64,000 bases of DNA from CAVVFX01 sp963777595 (lineage in GTDB: Bacteria > Acidobacteriota > Terriglobia > Bryobacterales > Bryobacteraceae), in assembly GCA_963777595.1 (NCBI GenBank), contig CAVZRE010000008.1, positions 8,544 through 72,543 on the forward strand, in the 5' to 3' direction. Below the pieces are notes generated by a model, which was not told where the DNA came from, did no database searches, and saw nothing but the letters and a program-made list of their open reading frames with translations. Position numbers and translations under genes: made by a program. This document shows, piece by piece, positions 17,895-27,896 of this stretch; positions within the stretch are counted from its first letter, which is position 1; each line of letters begins with the position of its first letter.

Positions 17895-19061
17895 ATGGCG
17901 GTCACAGAGAAGCTGTTCGAGCCGTTCGAATTGGGTCCTTACAAGTTGCCGCATCGAATGGTGATGGCGCCGCTGACGCGGTCGCGGGCGCGCCAGCCCG
18001 GCAACATACCCTCGGCCATGAACGCCTGCTACTACGCACAACGTGCGTCGGCGGCGTTCATCGTCTCCGAAGCAAGCCAGGTTTCCATGCAGGGCCAAGG
18101 CTATGCGTGGACTCCTGGCATTCACAGCCGGGAACAGACGGAAGGATGGAGGTTGGTGACCGAGTCCGTGCACAAAGCAGGCGGACGCATCTTCCTCCAA
18201 CTCTGGCATGTGGGGCGGATTTCGCATCCCGCCCTGCAGCCGGATCATATGCAGCCGGTGGCGCCATCCGCCATTGCGGCCGACGGGATGGCCTTCATTG
18301 AAAACGAGAGCGGCGAGGGAGTAATGGTGCCGTTCGTCAAACCGAGAGCGCTCCAGATCGTGGAAATGAGTTACGTGATTGACCAATATGTCCAGGCCGC
18401 GAAACATGCTGTGGATGCCGGGTTTGACGGCATCGAGATTCATGCCGCGAATGGTTATTTGCTCGACCAGTTTTTGGAAACGGCGACGAATCGCAGGATG
18501 GACGATTATGGCGGCCCGATTGAGAACCGCGCCCGACTGCTGTTTGAGGTAGTTGAGGGCGTCACTAAGGTATGGAGTTCGAATCGTGTGGGCGTACGAT
18601 TATCGCCGCTCGGAACATTCAATAGCATGAGCGACTTTGCGCCTGAGGAGACTTTCGGATTCACTGCCGAGAGGCTCAACGTTTATGGCCTCGCCTACCT
18701 ACACCTGGTGAATCCCGCTGCGAACGCTGTCGAGAAGGGCTACGACCCGGGCCCCGTGCCTATGCGCATGCTGAAACTGATGCGAGAAGCATATAACGGC
18801 ACGCTGATTGTGGCGGGTGGGTTCGATCATGATACGGCGGAGGCCTGGCTGCGAAACAAGATGGCCGATCTGATCGCGTTCGGGCGCAAGTTCCTGGCTA
18901 ATCCCGATCTGCCGGAGCGATTTCGAGAGAGGGCGCCGCTGAATGCTGACGATCCGTCAACTTATTACGCAGGGGGTGAGAAAGGATATATCGATTACCT
19001 AACCCTGGCACAGGAACGGGGGGAAGCGCCAAAGCCGGCCGTGGATGAGAGTTGGCGGTAG
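17895..19061 (+). CDS. Old Yellow Enzyme family alkene reductase
   Basis: FMN-dependent ene reductase of 388 residues, a TIM barrel with RMVMAPLTRSRA, FLQLWHVGRISHP, the active-site signature IHAANGYLLDQFLE, NRRMDDYGG, and the phosphate-binding LIAFGRKFLANPDLP. It reduces activated C=C bonds of enals, enones or nitro compounds and fits the redox neighbourhood (DJ-1, quinone reductase). It starts 3 bp after the DJ-1 stop. Intact. Confidence 0.95.
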   Translation: MAVTEKLFEPFELGPYKLPHRMVMAPLTRSRARQPGNIPSAMNACYYAQRASAAFIVSEASQVSMQGQGYAWTPGIHSREQTEGWRLVTESVHKAGGRIFLQLWHVGRISHPALQPDHMQPVAPSAIAADGMAFIENESGEGVMVPFVKPRALQIVEMSYVIDQYVQAAKHAVDAGFDGIEIHAANGYLLDQFLETATNRRMDDYGGPIENRARLLFEVVEGVTKVWSSNRVGVRLSPLGTFNSMSDFAPEETFGFTAERLNVYGLAYLHLVNPAANAVEKGYDPGPVPMRMLKLMREAYNGTLIVAGGFDHDTAEAWLRNKMADLIAFGRKFLANPDLPERFRERAPLNADDPSTYYAGGEKGYIDYLTLAQERGEAPKPAVDESWR

Positions 19062-19372
19062 GTCGAGTAGCTACTACCCACGACCCTACACGATCCGAGG
19101 ACGACCTAGCGATTTTATGGCGCCGTGCGTTGTCGGCCCCGGGATCGAATCGCTGTTACGGAGCGTTTCCGCTCACGGCGAGAAGGCGCCCTCCGCGGCC
19201 CAACCAGAATCGTTAGATCAAGATGCCCGGCCCACAAAGCTGCAGCATGCAGACCAGGGACCCGCGACATGAGGAGAAATGCTAGCCTCCGTTTCGAATT
19301 AGTGTTGCGGGGCACGATTTAGAATTCTGATGTAGACTATACTGAGGGGCTTCCGCCCTGAGGGGATATAAC
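19062..19372. other. Intergenic region, 19062-19372
   Basis: About 310 bp after the OYE operon; presumably carries the promoter of the beta-helix gene. Nothing else seen. Confidence 0.4.
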
Positions 19373-20716
19373 ATGAATCGCCGTAAGTTTCTTACTGCCG
19401 CGGCCTCTACTAGCATCGTGATGGGAGGTGTCTCGCGGCTTGCCGCGGACGCGGGCGGCCCTAACGACTCCATCCCGGTAAATAATCCTCGCGCTACGTC
19501 CGGCGATCCCGTCGAGCCGGAGTGGAAAGAACGCCTCACCATTACCGTCGGCCCCAACAAAGCCGACCTCGTCGGATCGACTGAGAAGGTGATTCAGGCG
19601 GCTGTCGATTCGATGGCTCGATGGGGCGGCGGCACAGTGCGGATTCTTCCCGGTCAGTACCGCTTCCGCAATGCCGTGTACCTCTCCAGCAAGGTTCGCA
19701 TTCTTGGCAGCGGGCTCGACTCTGTGATCACCAAGGAGGCGTCGGTTTCGGCGAAGCTGTCGCAGGATTCCGATTGGTTTGACCAGGAGTTGAGTTTTAG
19801 CGACTCGAAGGGTCTTCAAATCGGAGACGCCGTCTGCCTGAGAGTGAAGAACGTATCTAGCGGCGGGGTCGACGTCGTCAAGCGCACGCTCGTGGCGCGC
19901 AACGGCAATCGATTCAAGCTCGACATAGCGCTGCGAAAGAACGTGTGGCTTATGGGCGAACCGACGGTGGAGACCTTATTCCCGCTATTCAGCGGTGAGA
20001 ACATCTCGGGCGTCACGATCGAAAACATTGCGCTTGACGGCAATAAAGCGAATAACGGAAATCTGGATGGAAATTATGCAGGTTGCATCTGGATGCAAGA
20101 CTGCAATCAGATCACATTTCGAAATGTGACTGCACGAAATTATAACGGCGACGGCATCAGTTGGCAGATCTGCCACGACGTGCTGGCGGAGGATTGTCAC
20201 AGCAACGATCACACCGGTCTCGGCCTCCACCCGGGCTCCGGCTCACAACGTTCGGTGATTCGAAGAAATCACATGACAGGCAACGATCAGGGTCTGTTTT
20301 TTTGCTGGGGTGTCAAGTGGGCTTTGGCTGAGAAGAATTATATCGAAGCCAGCCGGCGGTATGGAATCTCGATCGGACACCATGATACCGACAATGTGAT
20401 TCGTGACAACGATATCAAAACAAGCGGAGAGGTCGGCGTGCTTTTCAGGAAAGAGCCGGCTGCGGCGTTTCAGGGTAATCGCAACCGCATCGAGAACAAC
20501 CGCATTGTGGGAATCGTCCGCGAACAGGGCATTGGAATCGATGTGCAGGGGCAGACGCAGGCGATCACAATCACGGGAAATGAAATCCGTGAGATGCAGG
20601 CCCCTTTACAGCGAATCGGAATACGGATTGGAGCTGAGACCGATCAGATCGCGGTGGCCGGCAATCGCATCGAAGGCTTCGCGGAGGAAGTGGTCGATCT
20701 GAGAAAGAAAGCGTAG
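19373..20716 (+). CDS. Secreted right-handed beta-helix protein, Tat signal
   Basis: Protein of 447 residues. The N-terminus MNRRKFLTAAASTSIVMGG is a twin-arginine-type signal. The body has a pectate-lyase-like repeated pattern of Asn-rich turns (ITFRNVTARNYNGDGISW, IRRNHMTGNDQGLFF, VIRDNDIKTSGEVGVLF, ITITGNEIREM), which is typical of parallel beta-helix polysaccharide-acting proteins. The catalytic specificity cannot be read. ATG 19373 follows a GGGGAT region; no frame damage. Confidence 0.85.
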   Translation: MNRRKFLTAAASTSIVMGGVSRLAADAGGPNDSIPVNNPRATSGDPVEPEWKERLTITVGPNKADLVGSTEKVIQAAVDSMARWGGGTVRILPGQYRFRNAVYLSSKVRILGSGLDSVITKEASVSAKLSQDSDWFDQELSFSDSKGLQIGDAVCLRVKNVSSGGVDVVKRTLVARNGNRFKLDIALRKNVWLMGEPTVETLFPLFSGENISGVTIENIALDGNKANNGNLDGNYAGCIWMQDCNQITFRNVTARNYNGDGISWQICHDVLAEDCHSNDHTGLGLHPGSGSQRSVIRRNHMTGNDQGLFFCWGVKWALAEKNYIEASRRYGISIGHHDTDNVIRDNDIKTSGEVGVLFRKEPAAAFQGNRNRIENNRIVGIVREQGIGIDVQGQTQAITITGNEIREMQAPLQRIGIRIGAETDQIAVAGNRIEGFAEEVVDLRKKA

Positions 20717-20742
20717 ACTCAGCTGGTAGATGGAACGCGGAA

Positions 20743-22107
20743 CTACGGAAGAGCGCCTTTTAAGTAACGCATCTTATCGAATTGTTCCTTCGCCTCATCC
20801 TTTCTGTCCAGTTTCTGGAGCGCTTGTCCTAACAGGTAATATGTCATCGAGACGGTTGGGCTAAGCTCAATCGCTCGTCGCAGTGGCTCCACGGCCTCGG
20901 CATATTTTCCCTGCGAAAAATACACCTTTCCGAGGAGATAATAAATATCGGGATCGGCCGGCGCTACCTCGACGGCACGGTCCAACTCCTGCAGGGCTTG
21001 CTCGTAGTCCGGCGTCTCCCACTTGAGCAGCGATTGCGCGATCATCGTGTGGATCATCGGATAGGCAGGCTGGCGTCGTGCTACCTGCTGCAGGGCGTCT
21101 GTGGCTTTCTGAAACTCGCCGATGGCGTTTTCCGCCTGTGCGAGCAAGTCCCAAGCCTCTGGATCGACGCGGCCTTGTCGTGTTAACGCGCTCAGGAACG
21201 CAGCGGCGCGCTGATTATCGCCAGTCTTCACCAGGCTCCTCCCCAAAGCCAAGGCAATTTGTTGAGAACCGGGAAGCGCCGCCTCTGCCTGTTCCAGTAG
21301 CTTGGCCGCTTCGCCGAGCTGGTCCGTCATGTCGTAAGACTCGGACAACGCAAGATATGCGGTTTCACTCGGAGCAAGATCAATGGCACGCTTGAAAAGT
21401 GGAATCGCATCGTGATAGCGCTTTTGATTCTTGTATGCCAGCCCGGCGATGGTGGAAGCGGCGGCGCGCTGCCGGACAGTCGCCGCGGCGATACCATCAA
21501 GGCTCGCAGCTTCGGTGATCGCGTCGCCATAGGCCCCTAAGTTGTTCTCGAGAGTGGATAACATCAGCCGAATCGAAGGATCGTCCAATCCCGCTTGCCT
21601 GGCACGCAACAATTGAGCCAAAGCCTGATCGAGCTTTCTCTGTTGCAGGAGAGCCCCGCCGAGCTGGCCGTGAAGCTGTGCTACCGCGGTCCTGCCAGAC
21701 GTGGGGTCAGCCGGTACGAGCCGCTCCGCGTCTCGAAGTGCACGAATCGCCAGTTCGAAATTCCCGGCCGATGCCTCCACCTGTGCGCGCGCGAGAAGAA
21801 TCGCAAAGTCATGTGGCGAGAGGCCGGCAGCCTTTTCAAGCGCTTTACTCGACTCGTCGAAATGGCCGGCGGCTGCTTCGGCTAATCCTAAGCCATGATA
21901 GATCGCGGCGCTATTCGGAGACAAGCAGAGCGCCTGCCGGAAGATCCCGGAAGCCTGCGCGTAATCGCCACGCTGGAACGCTTCATTCGCAGCGCGGCCT
22001 AATGTTTGCAGTTTCTCTTCTGCATCTTCGCGACGGACGGGGCCGGGCTGGCATTCCGATGAGCGACCCACGGTGACGAAGGCTAGAAAAATAAGTACTG
22101 TCCGCAT
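20743..22107 (-). CDS. Secreted TPR protein
   Basis: Protein of 454 residues from ATG 22107 (MRTVLIFLAFVTVG signal peptide); an upstream in-frame ATG at 22140 lies inside the previous gene. About ten tetratricopeptide repeats follow (for example DPDIYYLLGKVYFSQGKYAEAVEPLRRAIEL and SMTYYLLGQALQKLDRKDEAKEQF). It is the last gene of a leftward operon (ceramidase-like, molybdopterin oxidoreductase, TPR) and its start is only 3 bp from the preceding stop. It is probably a periplasmic scaffold. Confidence 0.87.
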   Translation of the reverse strand: MRTVLIFLAFVTVGRSSECQPGPVRREDAEEKLQTLGRAANEAFQRGDYAQASGIFRQALCLSPNSAAIYHGLGLAEAAAGHFDESSKALEKAAGLSPHDFAILLARAQVEASAGNFELAIRALRDAERLVPADPTSGRTAVAQLHGQLGGALLQQRKLDQALAQLLRARQAGLDDPSIRLMLSTLENNLGAYGDAITEAASLDGIAAATVRQRAAASTIAGLAYKNQKRYHDAIPLFKRAIDLAPSETAYLALSESYDMTDQLGEAAKLLEQAEAALPGSQQIALALGRSLVKTGDNQRAAAFLSALTRQGRVDPEAWDLLAQAENAIGEFQKATDALQQVARRQPAYPMIHTMIAQSLLKWETPDYEQALQELDRAVEVAPADPDIYYLLGKVYFSQGKYAEAVEPLRRAIELSPTVSMTYYLLGQALQKLDRKDEAKEQFDKMRYLKGALP

Positions 22108-22109
22108 TC

Positions 22110-23129
22110 TCACCCCACTGAGCAGCGTACCGGAGTACACCAGTTCAATTCGTAGCTGTCCTGGCGTCCCGAATCTCGCGCCAGAGGCTGACGATTTCCA
22201 GAGGAATCTTCAGCGCGGCTCATCAAAATATGTTCGCCCGGCTTTGCGCGCCAGGTATAAGTCCACCTCGCCCAGGTGTACGGGCGCGGCACGGTATCCA
22301 GTTTGGCGGCGTTCCAGGTCTTTCCGTTATCGACACTGACGTCGACGCGCCGAATTACGCCGTCGCCGGTCCAGGCATAGCCAGAGATCTGATAGGTAGC
22401 CGCCACCAATTTGGCTTCCTTCGACGGATAATTGATTACAGACTTGACCAGGACTGCTGTGATGCGAACGGGGTCCCGGCCTTCCCGTAACCGGGAGTAC
22501 AACTGGCTCATGCCGCTTTCCTCATACCCGGACGTTTTTTTTTGTGGCGCGAGAACCGTGATTCGCCGGAGCCACTTGACTGAATCCATCCCGTACCATC
22601 CCGGCAGAATGACACGGGCCGGGAAACCATTGCGTACGGGGAGAAAACGACCATTAAGCCTGAAAGCGACCAGACTCCCTGGAGCCCGGCATTTCTTTCC
22701 CGACACAATTCGCAAATAAGGAGTCCGTGGAGAATTACGCAGCAATTGGCCCGTGTCGGCGCCTTCAAACAGCAAATCTCCCGACGGATCGGCGCCAGCC
22801 ATTTTCAGAAGCGAGGATAGTGCAACACCCTGCCAGACACCAACGCTCACCGCGCCGCCCGATTCGCCGTTTCCTGCGCACTCCAAAATCGATTCCTGCT
22901 GTTCTGCCGGCGATTCCAGCAGATCGCTGAAGCTGAGGTCCAGAGGAGTCTTTACTTTCCCATCGAGGCGGAGTTTCCAGGTGGCGAGCGAAAGGTCCGG
23001 TTCCGAGAAATGGTCGCGAACAAAAAACTGGTCCGCCGGCGTCACATCCGGCTCCTCAGCTCGCAGAATACCGTGGAGAAAACCCGCTGCTCCGAGCAAC
23101 AACGCCCGTCGCGAAGGATCCACACTCAC
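22110..23129 (-). CDS. Sulfite-oxidase-family molybdopterin oxidoreductase
   Basis: Protein of 339 residues with an N-terminal export signal (RRALLLGAAGFLHGILRA). The oxidoreductase molybdopterin domain includes the Mo-ligand Cys84 in ILECAGN, GVWQGVALSSLL, and PARVILPGWYGMDSVKWLRRI. The C-terminal Mo-co dimerisation domain has VDVSVDNGKTWNAAKL and W-rich strands. The substrate is unknown. Its ATG overlaps the stop of the ceramidase-like gene, so it is co-translated. Confidence 0.9.
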   Translation of the reverse strand: MSVDPSRRALLLGAAGFLHGILRAEEPDVTPADQFFVRDHFSEPDLSLATWKLRLDGKVKTPLDLSFSDLLESPAEQQESILECAGNGESGGAVSVGVWQGVALSSLLKMAGADPSGDLLFEGADTGQLLRNSPRTPYLRIVSGKKCRAPGSLVAFRLNGRFLPVRNGFPARVILPGWYGMDSVKWLRRITVLAPQKKTSGYEESGMSQLYSRLREGRDPVRITAVLVKSVINYPSKEAKLVAATYQISGYAWTGDGVIRRVDVSVDNGKTWNAAKLDTVPRPYTWARWTYTWRAKPGEHILMSRAEDSSGNRQPLARDSGRQDSYELNWCTPVRCSVG

Positions 23130-24484
23130 TGCTTTCCGCCCGTCCGGCGGACGAGTTCGTCCACCTTCCCGGCGATCACCTCCTCTACAGGCTCGGCAAA
23201 AGGAGCTGGCTGGCCGTACGGAATCATCGCGCCGCCACCCTCATAACCCCCTTCCCGCAAGACCCGCACGGACGGTATATAGGCGAAAACGTCATTGGAA
23301 TAACCGGCCACCCATACATTTTCCCAGCCGTACTGCTTCTTGAATCGCAAGGCATAATCGACTACCACTTCACCGCCCAGGATGATCCACGTGACGCCAC
23401 TTCCAAATTGCCAGACCTGCACGGGATAGGGATAGCGATCGCGAAACTTGCCATCGCGCTCGAGAATCTGGAGCATGTACTTCGCGTGACGCTGAACGCT
23501 GGGATCTTTGTCGTTCAGCCTTTGCTCGAACTCCGCACGGGTGGGAGCCTTTTGAAAAGGGACATCCACGAGTTCAAACGCTGCTTTCAATGGGCCGCTC
23601 TGTGTCCGCATCTTTCCGCGCAGCACGTCCTCCACGGCAGCGGCCATGATCTGTCCGTACTTCATTGCAAGATCGACGGACCGGCGCGGCAACGGATTGG
23701 CATCAGCTCCGCAGTCCTCGACGAACATCGCAGTTGCTCCCGGATGAGCCTTCTCGATCGCCTCCTGAGCGAAGCCGGCCCAATCGCCGTTCACTACATA
23801 GTCGGAGAGCACTGTGTTGTGACAAGCATATCCGAAGATAATCGCACGCAGCGATCCATCGGGCGAACGCACACTGAGAACGGGCACGTCCTGATCCACC
23901 GGTCCCGGCAACGCGCGGCTCATGACCGCTCGGCGGCGATTCACAGCAATGCCGGCTAGCCCCTGGGAAAATGATATTTCGGCCGGCGCCAAGTTCTGGA
24001 TCGCCTTCCCAATCACCTCGACTACCTGATCTTCCAGATGGGCGGTGTAGCGGTCGATTACCTTTTCCTGCGCTGGAGTCAGCGGGTACGACGGGCGCAA
24101 CATGTATCCGATTACCGGCGCGCTATGCGTGTGGGAGGCGTTCAGCGCCAACCGCTCACGGGGAATTCCGTAGCTCTTCAAGACTCGCGCCGCGATGGGA
24201 TCGGAAACTTCTTTCACAAAACCGAGAAGATCGGACGTAATGAGGACTGTCTTCGATCCGGTCTCGTCTTCGAGCACCAGCGCCTTGGCATGAATCCGCT
24301 GCAGGACTCCTTCGGACGGCTTGGTCCGGCTTCCATAGCCAGCGAGCCAAATAGACTCTTGAGGCGTGATATCAATGCTGGCGACGCCTGCCTTCCATCG
24401 AGTCTCGGCGCTTGCCGGCGGAACGAGAGCCAATGCTGCAGTAATGATTCCGGCGCCCAGGAAAACGGAGTAATAACTTCGCAT
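23126..24484 (-). CDS. Neutral/alkaline non-lysosomal ceramidase-like hydrolase
   Basis: Protein of 452 residues with a signal peptide (ALALVPPASA). The ceramidase N-terminal domain has WKAGVASIDITPQESIWLAGYG, LITSDLLGF and LNASHTHSAPVIG, including the zinc-binding His pair, and GYACHNTVLSDYVVNGDWAG. The separate C-terminal Ig-like domain of true ceramidases is shortened. In Acidobacteria and Planctomycetes such genes often sit among heterotrophic, glycan- or lipid-degrading loci. It starts 4 bp after the TonB remnant and leads a three-gene operon. Confidence 0.85.
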   Translation of the reverse strand: MRSYYSVFLGAGIITAALALVPPASAETRWKAGVASIDITPQESIWLAGYGSRTKPSEGVLQRIHAKALVLEDETGSKTVLITSDLLGFVKEVSDPIAARVLKSYGIPRERLALNASHTHSAPVIGYMLRPSYPLTPAQEKVIDRYTAHLEDQVVEVIGKAIQNLAPAEISFSQGLAGIAVNRRRAVMSRALPGPVDQDVPVLSVRSPDGSLRAIIFGYACHNTVLSDYVVNGDWAGFAQEAIEKAHPGATAMFVEDCGADANPLPRRSVDLAMKYGQIMAAAVEDVLRGKMRTQSGPLKAAFELVDVPFQKAPTRAEFEQRLNDKDPSVQRHAKYMLQILERDGKFRDRYPYPVQVWQFGSGVTWIILGGEVVVDYALRFKKQYGWENVWVAGYSNDVFAYIPSVRVLREGGYEGGGAMIPYGQPAPFAEPVEEVIAGKVDELVRRTGGKQ

Positions 24485-24487
24485 GTC

Positions 24488-26262
24488 TCAAAATAGCAGT
24501 TTCAACCCAAATTGAAACGTGCGCGGTGTCCCCGAGACTGAGTTTGAAGTAATGCGGCCGAAGGTCGCCGTTCCGAGCGTTGTTCCCGGATTCCCCCAGT
24601 TCGGATGATTTAAGATATTGAATACTTCCGTGCGGAATTGCAGCGACATCTTCTCTCGGATTTTAAAGTACTTCGCTAACGAAGCATCGAGATTCTGAAA
24701 ACTGGGAGCGTTGATGATGTAAGTCTCCGAATCACCCAGCGTATACGGCGCGGGGGCGACGAACGCGGCTGTGTTGAAGAACTCGCTCTTCGTGCGCTGA
24801 CTGCGTGGCAGGATCGCCTTGGCCACCACATTCGGCACCTGTGTAACGCCGCCGGAGTTCGCGATATTCCCGGGCGTAGTCACTGTCAAGGGAACGCCGG
24901 TAAGAGCTTCCGCAAGCGTGCTGAGTTGCCAGCCACCGAAGATGGCGTTGGCGAGGGCGGGCGTACCGCTCCCGAATCGGCGCCCCGTGCCATACGGTAG
25001 TTCGTAGACGCCGGCGAATGAGAAGCGCTTGCCCACGTTCAGAGAGGAAAGTGCCTTCCAACTTCCTCCGTACCACATGTCTCTTGGTGTGATGTCACTC
25101 AGTCCTTGGACCAGGTGAAGGACGTAATCAACGAAAGGCCATTGCTGTATCGCTTCTGTGCTTGTAGCTCCAGGTCCTGGAAATTCGATTGGCCGGTGAA
25201 CGAGAACTCCGTGATCTCGCCGAGATTCTGGAACGGGCGCCGCGACTGAACGTCGCCAGGCGCGGGCACCGGGTCGTTCGGGTAAACATAGCGCTGCAGT
25301 CCGACAGCGTGATTACCGACATAACCTGCCTTTACGACAAAGTCTTGCGCAAAGGTGTGATCGATGTAGAAATTCCATTGCTGCACGTACGTTTCGTGAT
25401 AATCGACGTTGATCGCGCTTAGGGATGGCTTGCTGCCAGGCGCTGTGTAATTGACAACCGGACCTAAGTCGTTCAGCGGGAACTCCTGGTAGGACTGCTG
25501 GGCGATTGAGCGGTGCCGCCGTAACCGGTAGGCGTGATGATTTCCGCGGTGGTGGGGCCGGTCTGATAGAAATTCGAAATCTGGTTGTATTTGGCGACCG
25601 GGACGCCCAGCCACTCGTAGCGCAGCCCGAGGGTCACGGTGAGCTTCGGGCTAACCGTCCAGGTGTCCTGTACCCACGGCATCGTACGTCGCGGGGATGC
25701 CGTGCACCACGAAGGAGCCGATCCAGGTGGCGCGCTCAGTCTGGTGGCGGGAATTGTTGGTGGAATCGACGACGCCAGGAGCCAGCAGCGCCAACTGCAT
25801 GAAATCCCTTGCAGCGAGAGGAAGATCGTTAATCTCTTTATTCTCGACGAGTCCGCCCACCTGAGAATCGTTCGCCTGCAATAACGGCGCCGCAGCGGTG
25901 ACTTCAACCTGCTCGGTGACCGCGCCGACCTCAACCGCTATGTTTACTTCCACTGCCTGGTTGACATCGATCGTGATGGGCTGGGTCGATGACTTTTTGA
26001 ATCCTTTATTTTCCGCCGACACCACGTATTTTCCTACGCCAAGATTGGGAAACGCGTATCGTCCCGCTTCGTTGGTGGTAGTATTCATCGTCGTACCGCG
26101 ATCGACATCGGTGGCGACAATTTTGGCGCCGGACACCACAGCGCCGGAGGTATCCCGCACCGTGCCGCTGATGATGGAGTTGGCCTGACTGTAGAGAATA
26201 CCAACTGCGGCCAGAAGGGCCGCTATGTGAAAGAACGCTGACGTTGCTCGAGAGATGTTCAT
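24488..26262 (-). pseudogene. Oar-like TonB-dependent receptor with large internal deletion and frameshifts
   Basis: The first 190 or so residues have a signal, a carboxypeptidase-regulatory-like domain (ISGTVRDTSGAVVSGAKIVATD, then NEAGRYAFPNLGVGKYVV) and the start of the plug (RDFMQLALLAPGV). The sequence then jumps directly to late barrel: VQDTWTVSPKLTVTLGLRYEWLGV, LQRYVYPNDPVPAPG, NLDASLAKYFKIREKM and FNILNHPNWGNPG, ending in a proper C-terminal GLKLLF. A typical Oar protein has about 1100 residues; here roughly half is missing. Frame changes occur near 25690, 25520 and 25100. Confidence 0.85.
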
Positions 26263-26578
26263 TTTATCCTGTTGTTATCCTTTAGGACACATTCGAAATA
26301 CACTCATCACGGAGCGAAGTTCAAACGCAGAACAAATCTGAGCTCTATTGGTGGTCAATTATGAATTGGTTTTGGTGCTTTGTCAATCTGTAGAATTGTT
26401 GTGCAATTCTGCTCAAATGTTTGTGTCGCCCCGTCGACATAGTGAATACGTTCGTTACGGTAATGTTCAATACTCAAAGGCGATAGGGCGGGGAAGGGGC
26501 CATTACGTTTCAAAGGGAATCCTAGTAAAGTATCGATGCAGACCGATACCGCGCTAAATCCACCAATGGGTCACCGCC
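26263..26578. other. Intergenic region, 26263-26578
   Basis: About 315 bp, AT-richer than its surroundings, upstream of the TonB remnant; probably its old promoter region. No gene or RNA recognised. Confidence 0.35.
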
Positions 26579-27454
26579 TCACAGCTTGAGTAGACGCGCC
26601 GCGTTCCCATAGAACATCTTGTCTGTAGCCGCCGCATCCGGACTCAACCGTCGCACCGCGGACAGTTGCTGCGATCCGCTGCACTTCGAGCCTTGGCCCA
26701 CCGCATCGTCGCAATCGCTGCCGTAAATCAAACGATCCTGATGCCGCTTGAGGAAGTCTCGCGAATGTTCCTCGTCGCGCGTCATGGCATTCAGTCCGGA
26801 ACCGGCCGACAGATCGCCGTACATATTCGGATAATCCGAAAGCAGGCGATCGGAAATTCCGCCCGGCGTTACCGGACCCTTGGGATACATCACCTCCTGT
26901 TTATGGTTCTTGTCGATGTTGCCCCAAAATGTCTGCGCATGGCCGATAAAGTTGACTGTAGGATATTTGGCCAGCATGGTATGAAACCTCTCGATTCCCA
27001 TATTGTAGGTATTGTGTTGGAAATGCATCAGCACTGGAACCTGGTAGTCGCGCGCGATTTCCGCCACCAGTTGCATACCGGAAGAGTCGCATTGCACAGG
27101 GAACTTTTGCTCGCCGATCCCCTTGGCCCCCAATTTGAGATATTTCTCAAGCACCGTTTTGGTCTCGGGAATGTCCGGAAGTTCATTCGCAAAGTAGACG
27201 AACTGTTTCGGATAGGCGCGCGAGAGAGCCACCACCGAGTCATTTCCATAGCAATCGCCAGCGAGGCCGTAGCGTGAACCCGCCGGTAGTAAAACCGTGA
27301 GCGTGATGCCCATCGTTTGTTGGTGAGCGATCAACGCCGCGTCAGTCCGCCCCGCGTAGTGAGTGTGTTGATGCAAGTCGATCACAGGCTCCGCGGCGCG
27401 TGCCATGGCGGCGCAAGCCACACCGATAAAACTTCGTCTAGTAAGTTGGTACAT
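26579..27454 (-). CDS. Exported amidohydrolase (metal-dependent TIM barrel)
   Basis: Protein of 291 residues from ATG 27454: MYQLTRRSFIGVACAAMARA is a Tat-type signal. The amidohydrolase-2 fold is shown by IDLHQHTHYAG (metal HxH), LMHFQHNTYNMG, FIGHAQTFWGN, and LIYGSDCDD with the catalytic Asp. Substrate not readable. The longer open frame to 27586 adds 44 non-family residues, so the internal ATG was chosen. Confidence 0.85.
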   Translation of the reverse strand: MYQLTRRSFIGVACAAMARAAEPVIDLHQHTHYAGRTDAALIAHQQTMGITLTVLLPAGSRYGLAGDCYGNDSVVALSRAYPKQFVYFANELPDIPETKTVLEKYLKLGAKGIGEQKFPVQCDSSGMQLVAEIARDYQVPVLMHFQHNTYNMGIERFHTMLAKYPTVNFIGHAQTFWGNIDKNHKQEVMYPKGPVTPGGISDRLLSDYPNMYGDLSAGSGLNAMTRDEEHSRDFLKRHQDRLIYGSDCDDAVGQGSKCSGSQQLSAVRRLSPDAAATDKMFYGNAARLLKL

Positions 27455-27896
27455 CGCAAATACATTACCACTTTCCTGCAGTTTTCCAAATCGTAACGGG
27501 ATTGCTCTCCGATGGCCGACGCTATCTCGGTGGTGGACCCTTGGAACAGCCCCCGCGCTCGCACCATGATTATCTACATCTAACATGGCGACGCTGCGGG
27601 CACGTCAAACATGCACGTGGTTCGCGTAAATTACTCACCAAGGAGCGGATAGAAATTCCCCTCGCGCTGTACCAGTGCGGATGAACATTTAAAGAGTGAC
27701 GGCCAGGAATTTCCAGGGCCACCACCTGATAACGAGCGAAATTCCGTTGGGGGTTTGGCTCCTTCAGAGGAGTGATGGCCGATGGTCAGCGCGGGATGGT
27801 CCCGCGACTCAGCAGGAGAATACCACGGCAAAGCAACGGTGCGACGCTCGCGCTCGTGGCGCACGGACTTGCTCCCAGACCCTAAGCGTTGTATAA
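27455..27896. other. Intergenic region, 27455-27896
   Basis: About 440 bp between divergent genes; expected to hold both promoters. ORFs seen here are Arg-rich shadows without ribosome sites. Confidence 0.35.
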
